The translations under genes were made by a program, and so were the position numbers. From an uncultured Clostridia bacterium (lineage in GTDB: Bacteria; Bacillota; Clostridia; Christensenellales; CAG-138): DNA of 64,000 nucleotides. Every line of letters begins with the position of its first letter. Within the stretch, counting starts at the first letter, position 1. Where the stretch lies: assembly GCA_944366945.1 (NCBI GenBank), contig CALVWJ010000003.1, positions 1 through 64,000 on the forward strand, in the 5' to 3' direction. Shown one piece after another: positions 45,299 through 53,636 of this stretch. A model generated the notes under the pieces. The model saw only the letters and a program-made list of their open reading frames with translations, made no database searches and was not told the origin of the DNA.

Positions 45299-46302
45299 GT
45301 ATTGACTTTATCAGCCTGTTTGTTGCCGCTGTTCTGGCGGGAACGCCGCTTTTACTGGGCACGCTGGGCGAGATCTTAACCGAAAAATCCGGCCATCTAA
45401 ACCTCGGCGTGGAAGGCATGATGTTCATGGGCGCAATCGCAAGCATTGCGGCGTCCTGGGCCTATGAACAGATGGCCAAAAATGCAGGCTTTGCAGCCTC
45501 CGGCTTTCTTTCGGTGCTGATTGCGCTGCTTGCAGCCTTTGGCGCAGGTGCGTTTGGGGCGCTGGTGTATAGCTTCCTAACCGTGACGCTGCGCGCAAAC
45601 CAAAACGTCACGGGCCTTACGCTCACCATCTTCGGCACGGGGCTTGCCAACTTCTGCGGCGAGCTGCTGGGCAAGAGCGCTGGCGGTTTTGTGACCGTGT
45701 CCAAGGTAACAAAGGCAGCGTTTGCGCAGCTCGACTTACTCGGCCTAAAAGAAAGCACATCCCCCGTATTGCAGACGATTTCCAGGCTGTTTTTTCAATA
45801 TAATTGGATGGTGTATTTTGCCATTGCCATCGCGCTTATTCTTGCCTGGTTTTTCAAACGCACGCGCGTGGGCTTAAACCTTAGAGCCGTGGGTGAAAGC
45901 CCTGCCACTGCGGATGCTGCCGGCATTAACGTCACGCGTTATAAATATATCGCAACGGTGATCGGCGGCGGCATTTGCGGCATGGGCGGCATGTACATGA
46001 GCATGGTGAACCAATCCGGCGTTTGGGTGCACAACTGCGTGGCAGGCTATGGCTGGCTTGCGGTCGCGCTCGTGATCTTCTCCACCTGGAGCCCGCTGCG
46101 CGGCCTCATTTGTGGCCTTATCTTCGGTGCGTTTACGATTATGCGCCTGTATGTGAATATCCCGGGGCTTGCGATGCAGATCTATGATATGCTGCCCTAT
46201 GCGGCAACGATCCTCGTTCTGATTGTTACGAGCATCCGTCAGTCGCGCGAGCATGCGCAGCCAAAATCCTGCGGCACAAATTATTTCCGCGAAGAACGGT
46301 AA
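45295..46302 (+). CDS. Nucleoside-type ABC importer permease 2 (NupQ-like)
   Basis: A 335-residue permease with family motifs LLGTLGEILTEKSGHLNLGVEG, QNVTGLTLTIFGTGLANF, NLRAVGESPATADAAGINVTRY and GGGICGMGGMYMSM. It completes the BMP-type importer and ends the operon. A 11-bp hairpin follows at 46370. Confidence 0.93.
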   Translation: MSIDFISLFVAAVLAGTPLLLGTLGEILTEKSGHLNLGVEGMMFMGAIASIAASWAYEQMAKNAGFAASGFLSVLIALLAAFGAGAFGALVYSFLTVTLRANQNVTGLTLTIFGTGLANFCGELLGKSAGGFVTVSKVTKAAFAQLDLLGLKESTSPVLQTISRLFFQYNWMVYFAIAIALILAWFFKRTRVGLNLRAVGESPATADAAGINVTRYKYIATVIGGGICGMGGMYMSMVNQSGVWVHNCVAGYGWLAVALVIFSTWSPLRGLICGLIFGAFTIMRLYVNIPGLAMQIYDMLPYAATILVLIVTSIRQSREHAQPKSCGTNYFREER

Positions 46303-46369
46303 AGCGGGTGCAGTGTGCATCTGCGGATAAGAAAAGAGCATTATAGATTGTGCACAGCAAATGCTATGT

Positions 46370-46394
46370 GAAGAGGCGCCGTTGGCGCCTCTTC
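46370..46394 (+). terminator. Likely terminator of the nucleoside importer operon
   Basis: A perfect 11-bp stem (GAAGAGGCGCC with its complement, loop GTT) 68 bases past the stop. The T-run is missing (GCGCGTTATG), so efficiency is uncertain. Confidence 0.5.
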
Positions 46395-46523
46395 GCGCGT
46401 TATGCGCTTACGCTGTTTTTGAGGTTGTAGCCGTTGCGCGTGGTCGATTCTGTGGCCCTTTTGTGATGGACGCAAAAGTATGGCGTTTTGTTGATTTTTT
46501 AACCGCGCAGAGGAATTGCGGCG

Positions 46524-47159
46524 CTAAAGCGCATTCCAAATTTCTGCGTGCAGGGCGCCGCAATAAGGTATCTTCCGTGCATGGCAGAAGGCGCGCAGCG
46601 CCCGCTCTGTGGAAGCGTCAAAGCATCCAGTCAACCCTCCGTCCGAGGGAAAGCCTTGCACGGCAAGCGCATCCTGCAGGGCAAAAACAAACACGCTGCG
46701 TTCGCCTGGAGAGAGCTCTGGGAATGGGCAGCGAGGCGCACAGGGCAGCGCAATGCGCTTTTGCACGCCTACCCAGGTGGGGGCGGCATATTCTGGAAGC
46801 ACAAATTCGAACAGGCCGCTGCGCAGCGCAAGGCGGCGAAGCCGTTCCCGTTCCGGCGGAGGAAGGTCGGCTCCAACATCCAGCGTTAGGCCAGCGCAGC
46901 GTGGAGAGATGCACAGCCGCCTGCCCGGGCGCACGCGGCGAAATCCGCCGCAAACGGTGATAGGCGCGCCAAACTCTGCCGTAAGCGCGCCAAATGCAGT
47001 GAGCAGCCGCCGGTCCACCCAGACGGTTTCGCCGAACGTGCTGCCGAGAAAATCATGCAGGCGCACCCGGGCATCGCCGGTATAGGGAAGCAAGGCTGCA
47101 CGCTGCATGTGAAAAAGCGAGAATCCCTGTAGCAAATGATCGTATACATATAATCGCAT
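46524..47159 (-). CDS. Degenerate peptidase M15-like domain plus peptidoglycan-binding domain
   Basis: A 211-residue protein. The C-terminal 60 residues (RSVFVFALQDALAVQGFPSD then TERALRAFCHARKIPY) look like a PG_binding_1 wall domain. The N-terminal part (FLGSTFGETVWVDRRLLTAF, then ITVCGGFRRV and LTLDVGADLP) looks like a DD-peptidase M15 fold, but the histidine expected in the SxH-x-G-x-A-x-D motif is lost (SPRCAGLTLDVG) and no signal peptide is evident. The ATG at 47159 fits a GGAG site at some distance; a longer frame exists. It lies next to csoR on the opposite strand. Assignment is by pattern and moderate. Confidence 0.6.
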   Translation of the reverse strand: MRLYVYDHLLQGFSLFHMQRAALLPYTGDARVRLHDFLGSTFGETVWVDRRLLTAFGALTAEFGAPITVCGGFRRVRPGRRLCISPRCAGLTLDVGADLPPPERERLRRLALRSGLFEFVLPEYAAPTWVGVQKRIALPCAPRCPFPELSPGERSVFVFALQDALAVQGFPSDGGLTGCFDASTERALRAFCHARKIPYCGALHAEIWNAL

Positions 47160-47249
47160 AATCCACAATATGCTCCTGGATGCAAAATGGCGCTCCAACT
47201 TGAAACGGCTTTTCGGGAAAATTCGCCTAAGCAGCCGGGCGCTTTGCGC

Positions 47250-47278
47250 TTGACAATCCCCATGCTGCACGATAGAGT
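47250..47278 (+). promoter_or_regulatory. Predicted csoR promoter
   Basis: TTGACA (47250-47255) and TAGAGT (47273-47278) are 17 bases apart. The copper-type operator overlaps the start region just downstream. Confidence 0.55.
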
Positions 47279-47283
47279 ATACA

Positions 47284-47299
47284 TATACACCTATGGGTA
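47284..47299 (+). promoter_or_regulatory. CsoR-type operator candidate before csoR
   Basis: TATACACCTATGGGTA, an imperfect inverted repeat with outer TAC/GTA arms. It resembles the site before the P-type ATPase gene and lies between the promoter and the ribosome binding site. Confidence 0.5.
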
Positions 47300-47312
47300 A
47301 GGAGCGGCAAGA

Positions 47313-47588
47313 ATGAAACAATGCATGGATTCAGAAAACCTGCACCGCAGATTAAAAAAAATCATTGGGCAGGTGCAGGCGATCGACCGCATGATCGATG
47401 AAGATATCCCCTGCGAGGATATTCTTTCCCAGCTTAACGCTGCAAAATCCGCGCTGCATAAATGCGGCCAGGTTGTGCTGGAAGGGCATATTAAGCATTG
47501 CGTGCGCGATGGCATTGAACATGGCGATGCGGAGCGCACCATTGAAAACTTCACAAAAGCGGTGGAGCGGTTTTCCAACATGGGTTGA
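47313..47588 (+). CDS. csoR: CsoR/FrmR-family metal-sensing repressor
   Basis: A 91-residue helical repressor that binds DNA in the apo form and lets go on metal binding. The Cys-His-Cys pattern fits copper-sensing CsoR: Cys in DEDIPCEDIL, then His and Cys in EGHIKHCV. LKKIIGQVQAIDRMI is the classical first helix. AAGGAG precedes the ATG. Its own promoter carries a matching operator, as does the P-type ATPase gene 730 bases on, so it is probably the regulator of both. A terminator follows directly. Confidence 0.92.
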   Translation: MKQCMDSENLHRRLKKIIGQVQAIDRMIDEDIPCEDILSQLNAAKSALHKCGQVVLEGHIKHCVRDGIEHGDAERTIENFTKAVERFSNMG

Positions 47589-47643
47589 GCCCGCCGGGCA
47601 TGGAACCTGCAAGGTTGCAACGAAAACTCCCATCATTGTATTG

Positions 47644-47672
47644 AAAAGAGGCGTGGTTGGCATGCCTCTTTT
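47644..47672 (+). terminator. csoR terminator
   Basis: A 9-bp stem (AAAAGAGGC with GCCTCTTTT) and 11-base loop, 55 bases past the stop. The T-run is within the 3' arm. Confidence 0.7.
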
Positions 47673-48254
47673 GCGTACCGGCCATATGGCGTTCCTATGC
47701 TTATGAAGCTGTGGAGCGGGGGCAAGGCACCAAGCAGCTTTGGGGGCTTCCAACGGATGTAACAGCGCAAGGTGCAATATCCCGAAGCGGCAAGGAAGAC
47801 CGCCTGCCGGGACTGTGTGGCAAATCCGTAAAAGCTGCGTGCGACAAGGAACGCTCCACGTGTTCCAAATTTGCACTCAAGATGCAATGCTTCAAGAAGA
47901 ACTCAAAAAAAGTTGCAGCTACCACATTTTCCATATGCTGCGTCTTGCAGGCAAGGTTTTATAGACGCATTCAGCTATGCGGCGGAATCCAATGCAACCT
48001 TTCTAAGTGGGTGACCTTTTATATTGGACGGGGCTTTCGGCACATGGAGGTGCTGCATAGCACGATGGATGGAATGCAAAGAAGGCAGAAGCGGCGAAAG
48101 TATTAGCCAAAGCGCGGATCATGCTCGTGCCGCTCGCAGCGCATCCATTGGAAGGGCGGGATACGGACGGCGTTTATCGGATAAAGCCGCAAAAAGCTGC
48201 GTAGTTTGAATTCTGGATGGGAGGATTTATTCGAAAAATTGGCGTGCTTTCCGC
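47673..48254. other. Gene-free stretch between csoR and the P-type ATPase
   Basis: About 580 bases without a supported gene. The short sequence 47814-47832 resembles 28726-28745 in another gene-free region. Several open frames overlap here, but none has a good ribosome binding site or sensible composition. Confidence 0.45.
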
Positions 48255-48284
48255 TTGACAATATGAAAGGTGTAGGCATAAAAT
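48255..48284 (+). promoter_or_regulatory. P-type ATPase promoter
   Basis: TTGACA (48255-48260) and TAAAAT (48279-48284) are 18 bases apart. The operator at 48291 begins six bases after the -10 box. Confidence 0.7.
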
Positions 48285-48290
48285 ATGGGC

Positions 48291-48306
48291 ATACCCCTAT
48301 AGGTAT
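48291..48306 (+). promoter_or_regulatory. CsoR-type operator candidate before the P-type ATPase
   Basis: ATACCCCTATAGGTAT, with 5-bp ATACC/GGTAT arms, resembles known CsoR operator sequences in having C-rich and G-rich halves. It overlaps the expected transcription start, which suits repression by CsoR. Confidence 0.6.
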
Positions 48307-48319
48307 AAAGGAGGACGGA

Positions 48320-50200
48320 ATGAAGACGCTGATTGCAAAGCTGGAAGGTTTGCTGGAACTTGGCGGCATAAAAAAAGATGTTGCATTGCTCGCGCTTTCC
48401 GGAATCGCACTCATCCTCAGCATTTTGAAGCCCTTTGAACTGGCATTGGATCCAGCTTGGATTGCGATTGTGCTTTGCGGCCTTCCGATTATCCTCGAGG
48501 CAATCATAGGGCTGATTACGGCTTTCGACATCAAAGCGGATGTGCTGGTTTCGCTTGCTTTGATTGCATCAGTATGCATTGGCGAGATTTTTGCCGCAGG
48601 GGAAGTGGCATTTATTATGCAGCTTGGCGCGCTCCTTGAGGAGGTCACCGTTGCAAAGGCGCGGGCCGGAATCGAAAAACTGGTGCATTTGACGCCGCAA
48701 ACGGCGCGGCGCATGCAAAATGATGCGGAAGAAATTATCCCAGCACAAGCGGTGCGGGTGGGCGACCGTTTGCGCGTCCTGCCGGGGGAAAGCATCCCGG
48801 TGGACGGCGTGATCGTTTCGGGCCAAACCTCGGTGAACCAGGCGGTTATGACGGGGGAATCGCTGCCGGTGGATAAGACCGTGGGGGACGAGGTCTCAAG
48901 CGGAACGGTCAACCAGTTCGGCGCGTTTGAGATGAGGGCCACGAAGGTGGGGGAGGATAGCTCCATCCAGCGCATGGTGCGGCTCGTTCAATCCGCCGAT
49001 GCAGGAAAAGCGAAAATTGTTGGGCTGGCAGACCGCTGGGCCACCTGGATTGTGGTGATCGCTTTGAGCGCTGCAGCGCTCACCTGGGCCATTTCCGGGG
49101 AGATCATCCGTGCAGTAACGATTCTTGTGGTATTTTGCCCATGCGCGCTTGTGCTCGCGACACCAACGGCCATTATGGCAGCAATCGGCAACGCAACAAA
49201 GCATGGCTTTCTTGTGCGGGAAGGCGATGCGCTGGAGCGTTTGGCAGCTGTAAAGAAGATCGCGTTTGACAAAACGGGAACGTTAACCTATGGCGCCCCA
49301 AAGGTCATTGCGGTTAAAAGCGTTTCCGCAAGCTTTACAGAACATGCGCTTTATGCCATTACCGCAGCGGCAGAACAGCTTTCCGAGCATCCGCTCGGCA
49401 AGGCGGTCGTTGCAAGCTACAAGCGGGAACATCAAGCGGGGCTTGCTCCCTCCGATGCCTTTGCAATGCTGCCGGGGCGCGGCGTGTGCGCCAGCATCCA
49501 AGGCAGGGAGGTCCTTGCTGGCAACCTGGAAATGCTGGTTGAGCGGGGCATTGCAGTGGATGCAAAAGATGCCGCGCAGTACCTGGAACAGGGATGCACG
49601 GTAATTTACGTGGCGATAGACGGCGCCTTTGCGGGCTATCTTGCCCTTTCGGATACCATCCGCCCGGAGAGCGCGGACATGATCGAGCGCCTTGGAAAAA
49701 CGGGCGTACAGCCCGTGCTATTAACGGGTGATGGAGAAAAGGCTGCAAACACCATCGCGAAACAGCTGAACATAAGCGAGGTGCGCGCGAACTGCTTGCC
49801 CGAGGATAAGCTTGCATACATTGACCAGGATCAAGATGCCGGAAATCCGGTTTGTATGATTGGCGATGGAATCAATGATGCGCCTGCGCTGAAAAAAGCG
49901 GCGGTTGGCATCGCGATGGGCGGCGTAGGCAGCGACATTGCGGTAGAAGCTGCGGATATCGCGCTTGTGGATGATGAAGTAAAGGAGTTGCCTCACCTTG
50001 TTGCGCTTTCCAGACGCATGATGACGACGATCAAGATCAACCTAACGTTTTCAATGGGGCTGAACTTTATTGCCATCTTTCTTGCAATGGATGGAATCCT
50101 TAACCCTGTGGTGGGCGCGCTTGTGCATAACGCAGGCTCCGTGCTCGTCATTATCAATTCAGCGCTGCTTTTGAAATGGCGGAAGAAAAGTGATCTTTAA
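48320..50200 (+). CDS. Heavy-metal P-type ATPase (P1B type) without N-terminal metal-binding domain
   Basis: A 626-residue metal exporter. The transmembrane CPC is in [12 protein letters not shown] near residue 272, the phosphorylation motif [13 protein letters not shown] near 316, the TGES loop in [11 protein letters not shown], the HP motif in [10 protein letters not shown], and [10 protein letters not shown] near the hinge. It has no CXXC HMA domain at the start. The last helix reads [17 protein letters not shown], which differs from the CopA and CadA/ZntA patterns I know, so the metal (Cu, Zn, Cd or other) is open; the CsoR-type control argues for copper. The ATG at 48320 has AAAGGAGG upstream; a longer frame to 48206 is rejected. 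Confidence 0.9.
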   Translation: MKTLIAKLEGLLELGGIKKDVALLALSGIALILSILKPFELALDPAWIAIVLCGLPIILEAIIGLITAFDIKADVLVSLALIASVCIGEIFAAGEVAFIMQLGALLEEVTVAKARAGIEKLVHLTPQTARRMQNDAEEIIPAQAVRVGDRLRVLPGESIPVDGVIVSGQTSVNQAVMTGESLPVDKTVGDEVSSGTVNQFGAFEMRATKVGEDSSIQRMVRLVQSADAGKAKIVGLADRWATWIVVIALSAAALTWAISGEIIRAVTILVVFCPCALVLATPTAIMAAIGNATKHGFLVREGDALERLAAVKKIAFDKTGTLTYGAPKVIAVKSVSASFTEHALYAITAAAEQLSEHPLGKAVVASYKREHQAGLAPSDAFAMLPGRGVCASIQGREVLAGNLEMLVERGIAVDAKDAAQYLEQGCTVIYVAIDGAFAGYLALSDTIRPESADMIERLGKTGVQPVLLTGDGEKAANTIAKQLNISEVRANCLPEDKLAYIDQDQDAGNPVCMIGDGINDAPALKKAAVGIAMGGVGSDIAVEAADIALVDDEVKELPHLVALSRRMMTTIKINLTFSMGLNFIAIFLAMDGILNPVVGALVHNAGSVLVIINSALLLKWRKKSDL

Positions 50201-50429
50201 CTTGAATGGGCCTTTGCAGGGGAATGGAATTAGCGGAATTCCGTTCCCCGAAGAAAAGAATGTGGATAATGCGTCAGCTCGGTTTTAACGGATGCAAAAA
50301 CAATTGGATTCGGCTTTTCGATATGCGTGCCGCTCGCACGCGAGTGCGTTGGATAAAAATAAGGCGCAGCGCAGCAAACAGAAGCTTGAAGGTATTTGCG
50401 GCCGGCGTCAAATAAAATTATGCAATATG

Positions 50430-50464
50430 AAAGCGCCTATGTGGCTTAGCCACAAGGCGCTTTT
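50430..50464. terminator. Bidirectional terminator between ATPase and LCP genes
   Basis: An outer stem AAAGCGCC/GGCGCTTTT encloses an inner GTGGC/GCCAC stem. Both ends have T- or A-runs, so it can stop the P-type ATPase from the left and the LCP gene from the right. About 230 bases of gene-free sequence lie between the ATPase stop and this stem. Confidence 0.75.
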
Positions 50465-50519
50465 ACACGTATGATAGGCGGGCGCAAAACGCAGCTGCGC
50501 ATCGGAAAAGGGTCGTTTT

Positions 50520-51842
50520 TCAACTTCCTCCGCCCACGCTGATGCCGCTTCCGCCTCCATTGGGATTATAGACCGTGGCTTCTGGGGAAAGGCCATCCTC
50601 CATGCCTGTTGTTGGCGAAGGTGTGCGCGGGGGAAGCGATGGATTGGGGTCGAGAAGCTTTGCCGTCGAAACGGTTTGGTCATCATCGAAGATAAACTGA
50701 TGGAGCTCCCAGGACATGCCGGGCAGGTCGCAGAAGAATACAAACTTCTTTTCCCATTTTCCATTCTGGTAATAGCCTTCCACTGGCAGGCGGAAATAGA
50801 TGAGGCCGCCGCTGCTGCTGGTCAGTGCGCTTACCGCCGCATCGATGATTTCGGCGTTGGTCATGTTGGTTTCCACCATCGGCAGAAGGTCATAGAGAAT
50901 GTCGTACTGCTTGGAAAGGCTCTTGCTGCGGAACATGGAGAGCACGGTGTTGAGCACGGTGTACTGGCGTTCTGTGCGCACGAATTCGCTGTCGATTTTG
51001 CGGATGCGCGCATAGCCGAGCGCCTGCTTGCCGGTCAATTTGATCGGGCCGGGGTCAGCAAAGATAAAGCCATCCCAAAGGTATTCTACACCAAGCTGCT
51101 TGTTGAGGCCTGCAATGCAATCGTTTGCCGCGCTGATCTCTTCGGCGGTCATGTTGATGGTGATGCCGCCAAGCGCATCGATTACATCCACGAACATATA
51201 AAAATCTACAAGCACATATTGCGTAAGCGTAATGTGAAAATTCTCTTCAATGGTGTCAAAAAGGAGCTGGATCCCACCGCGCGCCGCGGCGGAGTTGAGC
51301 TTGCCATATCCATAGCCCGGAATGTTCACCAGCATATCGCGCATGAGCGTTGTGAGCTTAAGGGTACCATGGCGCTTATCGATTGTGGCGATCATCATGG
51401 TATCGGAATTATAGCTGCCGCTTTTCGAGCGGCGGTCTGCGCCGATGAGAAGCACGTTGATGAATTCATCGCTCGCGTTGTTTTCCGCCATCTGGGCAAG
51501 CTGCGCATCCGTAAGATACGTTTGCTCGTAATATTCGGAAACCGGCAGGATTGGCTGCGGCGTCGCGGATGGGTGGGGCGTGGGCGTAAGCGAAGGCGTA
51601 CGGGTTGGCGTAGGCGTTTGTTCCGGCGCATATTCTTCTTCCGGCTCCAAGGTGCCATCCACGATCAAATTATCCTCTGTGGGGCGCGAAACGCGGTTGA
51701 GCAAATCCATCCCAAGCCAAGCGATCACGCCGCCGCATACGAGCACGAGTGCAAGCAGGATGAACAGGATCTTGACTAGAAGCGGGAGCTTCTTTTTTGG
51801 TTTTGGCGTTTTGCCACCGTTCGTTTTATTGGTTCGGGCCAT
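50520..51842 (-). CDS. LytR-CpsA-Psr (LCP) family cell-wall transferase
   Basis: A 440-residue protein with a Lys-rich start, one membrane helix near residues 20-45 (LVKILFILLALVLVCGGVIA), a Thr/Pro-rich stalk (TPTPTRTPSLTPTP), and an extracellular LCP domain: FINVLLIGADRRS, SDTMMIATIDK, LTTLMRDMLVNIPGYG, KLNSAAARGG and QALGYARIR. LCP enzymes attach wall polymers to peptidoglycan. The C-terminal PGGGSGISVGGGS-type tail is Gly-rich. The ATG at 51842 has GGGGA eight bases upstream. Divergent from the methyltransferase operon. Confidence 0.92.
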   Translation of the reverse strand: MARTNKTNGGKTPKPKKKLPLLVKILFILLALVLVCGGVIAWLGMDLLNRVSRPTEDNLIVDGTLEPEEEYAPEQTPTPTRTPSLTPTPHPSATPQPILPVSEYYEQTYLTDAQLAQMAENNASDEFINVLLIGADRRSKSGSYNSDTMMIATIDKRHGTLKLTTLMRDMLVNIPGYGYGKLNSAAARGGIQLLFDTIEENFHITLTQYVLVDFYMFVDVIDALGGITINMTAEEISAANDCIAGLNKQLGVEYLWDGFIFADPGPIKLTGKQALGYARIRKIDSEFVRTERQYTVLNTVLSMFRSKSLSKQYDILYDLLPMVETNMTNAEIIDAAVSALTSSSGGLIYFRLPVEGYYQNGKWEKKFVFFCDLPGMSWELHQFIFDDDQTVSTAKLLDPNPSLPPRTPSPTTGMEDGLSPEATVYNPNGGGSGISVGGGS

Positions 51843-51986
51843 GTCGATTCCCCGCAATTCTCCAAATTTATACGCAGATTCTAGCACAACGCCGGGAGGA
51901 GTTCAAGCGCGCTTGCCTTCCCAGCATGATTGTTGTACAATTGTTTACAATCCAACGCTATGATTATGCGATAGAATGGGTGAAGT

Positions 51987-52730
51987 ATGCAAAGCTATGG
52001 AAAATTCGCTGCGCTGTATGACCGGCTGATGCGGGATGTTGACCGCGATGCGTGGGCGGAATACATTATTTCTTTGCTGGGCAGCCCACCGCGCATGGTG
52101 GCAGATTGCGCCTGCGGCACAGGGGAAATCACGCTGCGGCTTGCCCGTGCTGGGTATTGCGTGACCGGCGTGGATCTTTCGGAGGAGATGCTCGCAGTTG
52201 CGGCGGAAAAAGCGCGCAAAATGCGGCTGAAAGTGCCGTTTATCTGCCAGGACATGCGCAGGCTTGCGCTGCACCGGCAGGTGGATGCGGTTGTATCCGC
52301 TTGCGACGGCGTAAATTATCTTGCTTCCCGCCGGGCACTTTCAGAATTTGCGGCAGCGGCATATGCGGCGCTTAAGCCGGGCGGGGTGCTGCTGTTTGAT
52401 GTTTCCTCCCGGTACAAGCTTTCGACCATTCTAGGGAACAATACGTTTGCGCTCGATGAAACGGATTCCGCTTATATCTGGCAGAACGCTTATGACCCGG
52501 AAACCAAGCTTATTCGCATGGAGCTTACGTTTTTTGCCCGCATAGTGAACGAAACCAAATATGAGCGCTTTACAGAAACGCACCTGCAGCGCGCGCATTC
52601 TGAGCGAGAGATCCGCGCGGCGCTTGCAGACGCCGGATTTGAACGGGCGGAAGCATACGAGGCGTTTACGCGCAACCCGCCCAGGGATGAGAGTGAACGG
52701 CTGCAATTTATGGCATGGAAAGGAATTTGA
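51987..52730 (+). CDS. Class I SAM-dependent methyltransferase
   Basis: A 247-residue methyltransferase with the SAM-binding motif I VADCACGTGEITLRLA, motif II TGVDLSEEML and LKPGGVLLFDVSS. The substrate cannot be inferred; family members of this type methylate small molecules or proteins. It starts the operon that continues with hslO, six bases later. The ribosome binding site is weak (GGTGAAG). Confidence 0.88.
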   Translation: MQSYGKFAALYDRLMRDVDRDAWAEYIISLLGSPPRMVADCACGTGEITLRLARAGYCVTGVDLSEEMLAVAAEKARKMRLKVPFICQDMRRLALHRQVDAVVSACDGVNYLASRRALSEFAAAAYAALKPGGVLLFDVSSRYKLSTILGNNTFALDETDSAYIWQNAYDPETKLIRMELTFFARIVNETKYERFTETHLQRAHSEREIRAALADAGFERAEAYEAFTRNPPRDESERLQFMAWKGI

Positions 52731-52736
52731 TATAAA

Positions 52737-53636
52737 ATGGAAGATCTTATAATTCGCGGTTTGCTTGCGGATGAAACGGTAAAGATTATGGCGATTACGG
52801 GTGGAGCGCTTGTGGAAAAGGCACGGGAGACGCACGGGCTTTCCCGGGTTTGCACGGCAGCGCTCGGCCGCACGCTGATGATGACCTCTATGATGGGGGC
52901 ACAGCTGAAAAACGAAGAGGAGCGCGTTACTGCGATGCTCAAGGGCGGCGGCGAAGCGGGCAATATTGTTTGCACTGCGGACTGGACGGGCCGCGTAAAA
53001 GGCTATGTGGAAAACCCTGGCGTGGAACTCCCCCCTGCGCCGAATGGCAAGCTCGACGTTGCGCTTGCAGTCGGTTGGTTCGGAGATCTTACCGTCGTGC
53101 GGGATATGGGGTTAAAGGAGCCGTATGTCGGGACATGCCCCATTACATCCGGCGAAATCGCAGAGGATTTTGCCCGGTATTTTGCAACTTCCGAGCAACA
53201 GCCCTCGCTTGTCTACCTGGGCGTGCATGTGGATGCGCAAAGCGGTGCGGTGCGGGCAGCCGGCGGCCTTTTGGTACAGCCGCTGCCGGATTGCCCGGAT
53301 GCGGTGATCGATGCGCTTACGGAAAAGGCGAAGGAGATTGAAACGCTTACGTCCATGCTCGAGCGCGGCACATCGCTGCAAGATGCGCTGATGCAGCTTT
53401 TTGACGGCATGGGACTCGAAATAACCGCGTGCCAGCATCCAGAATTTCGCTGCGATTGCAGCAGGGAACGGCTGGAGCGCGTGCTGATCTCCCTCGGGGA
53501 AGAGGAGCTTTCCGATATGATTGCGCAGGAGCATGGCGCGGAGCTTACTTGCCATTTCTGCAATCAAAAATATCGTTTCGACGAAAATGATCTCCGGCGT
53601 TTGCTCGCGGAGGCGAAAGGAAAAGAGAAAGCGTGA
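52737..53636 (+). CDS. hslO: Hsp33 redox-regulated chaperone
   Basis: A 299-residue Hsp33. The N-terminal domain opens ALVEKARETHGLSRVCTAAL, GGG/GEAGNIVCTADWTG is present, and the C-terminal zinc switch has FRCDCSRERL followed by LTCHFCNQKYRF (CXC...CXXC). When oxidised, the zinc leaves and the chaperone holds unfolded proteins. Its stop overlaps the TPR gene start (GTGA). Start region differs from E. coli but is typical for Firmicutes. Confidence 0.95.
   Translation: MEDLIIRGLLADETVKIMAITGGALVEKARETHGLSRVCTAALGRTLMMTSMMGAQLKNEEERVTAMLKGGGEAGNIVCTADWTGRVKGYVENPGVELPPAPNGKLDVALAVGWFGDLTVVRDMGLKEPYVGTCPITSGEIAEDFARYFATSEQQPSLVYLGVHVDAQSGAVRAAGGLLVQPLPDCPDAVIDALTEKAKEIETLTSMLERGTSLQDALMQLFDGMGLEITACQHPEFRCDCSRERLERVLISLGEEELSDMIAQEHGAELTCHFCNQKYRFDENDLRRLLAEAKGKEKA

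Noticed and set aside
46361-46960. A 199-residue plus-strand frame opposite the M15-like gene
   Set aside because: The minus frame gives a recognisable wall-binding domain; the plus frame is Arg-rich shadow sequence.
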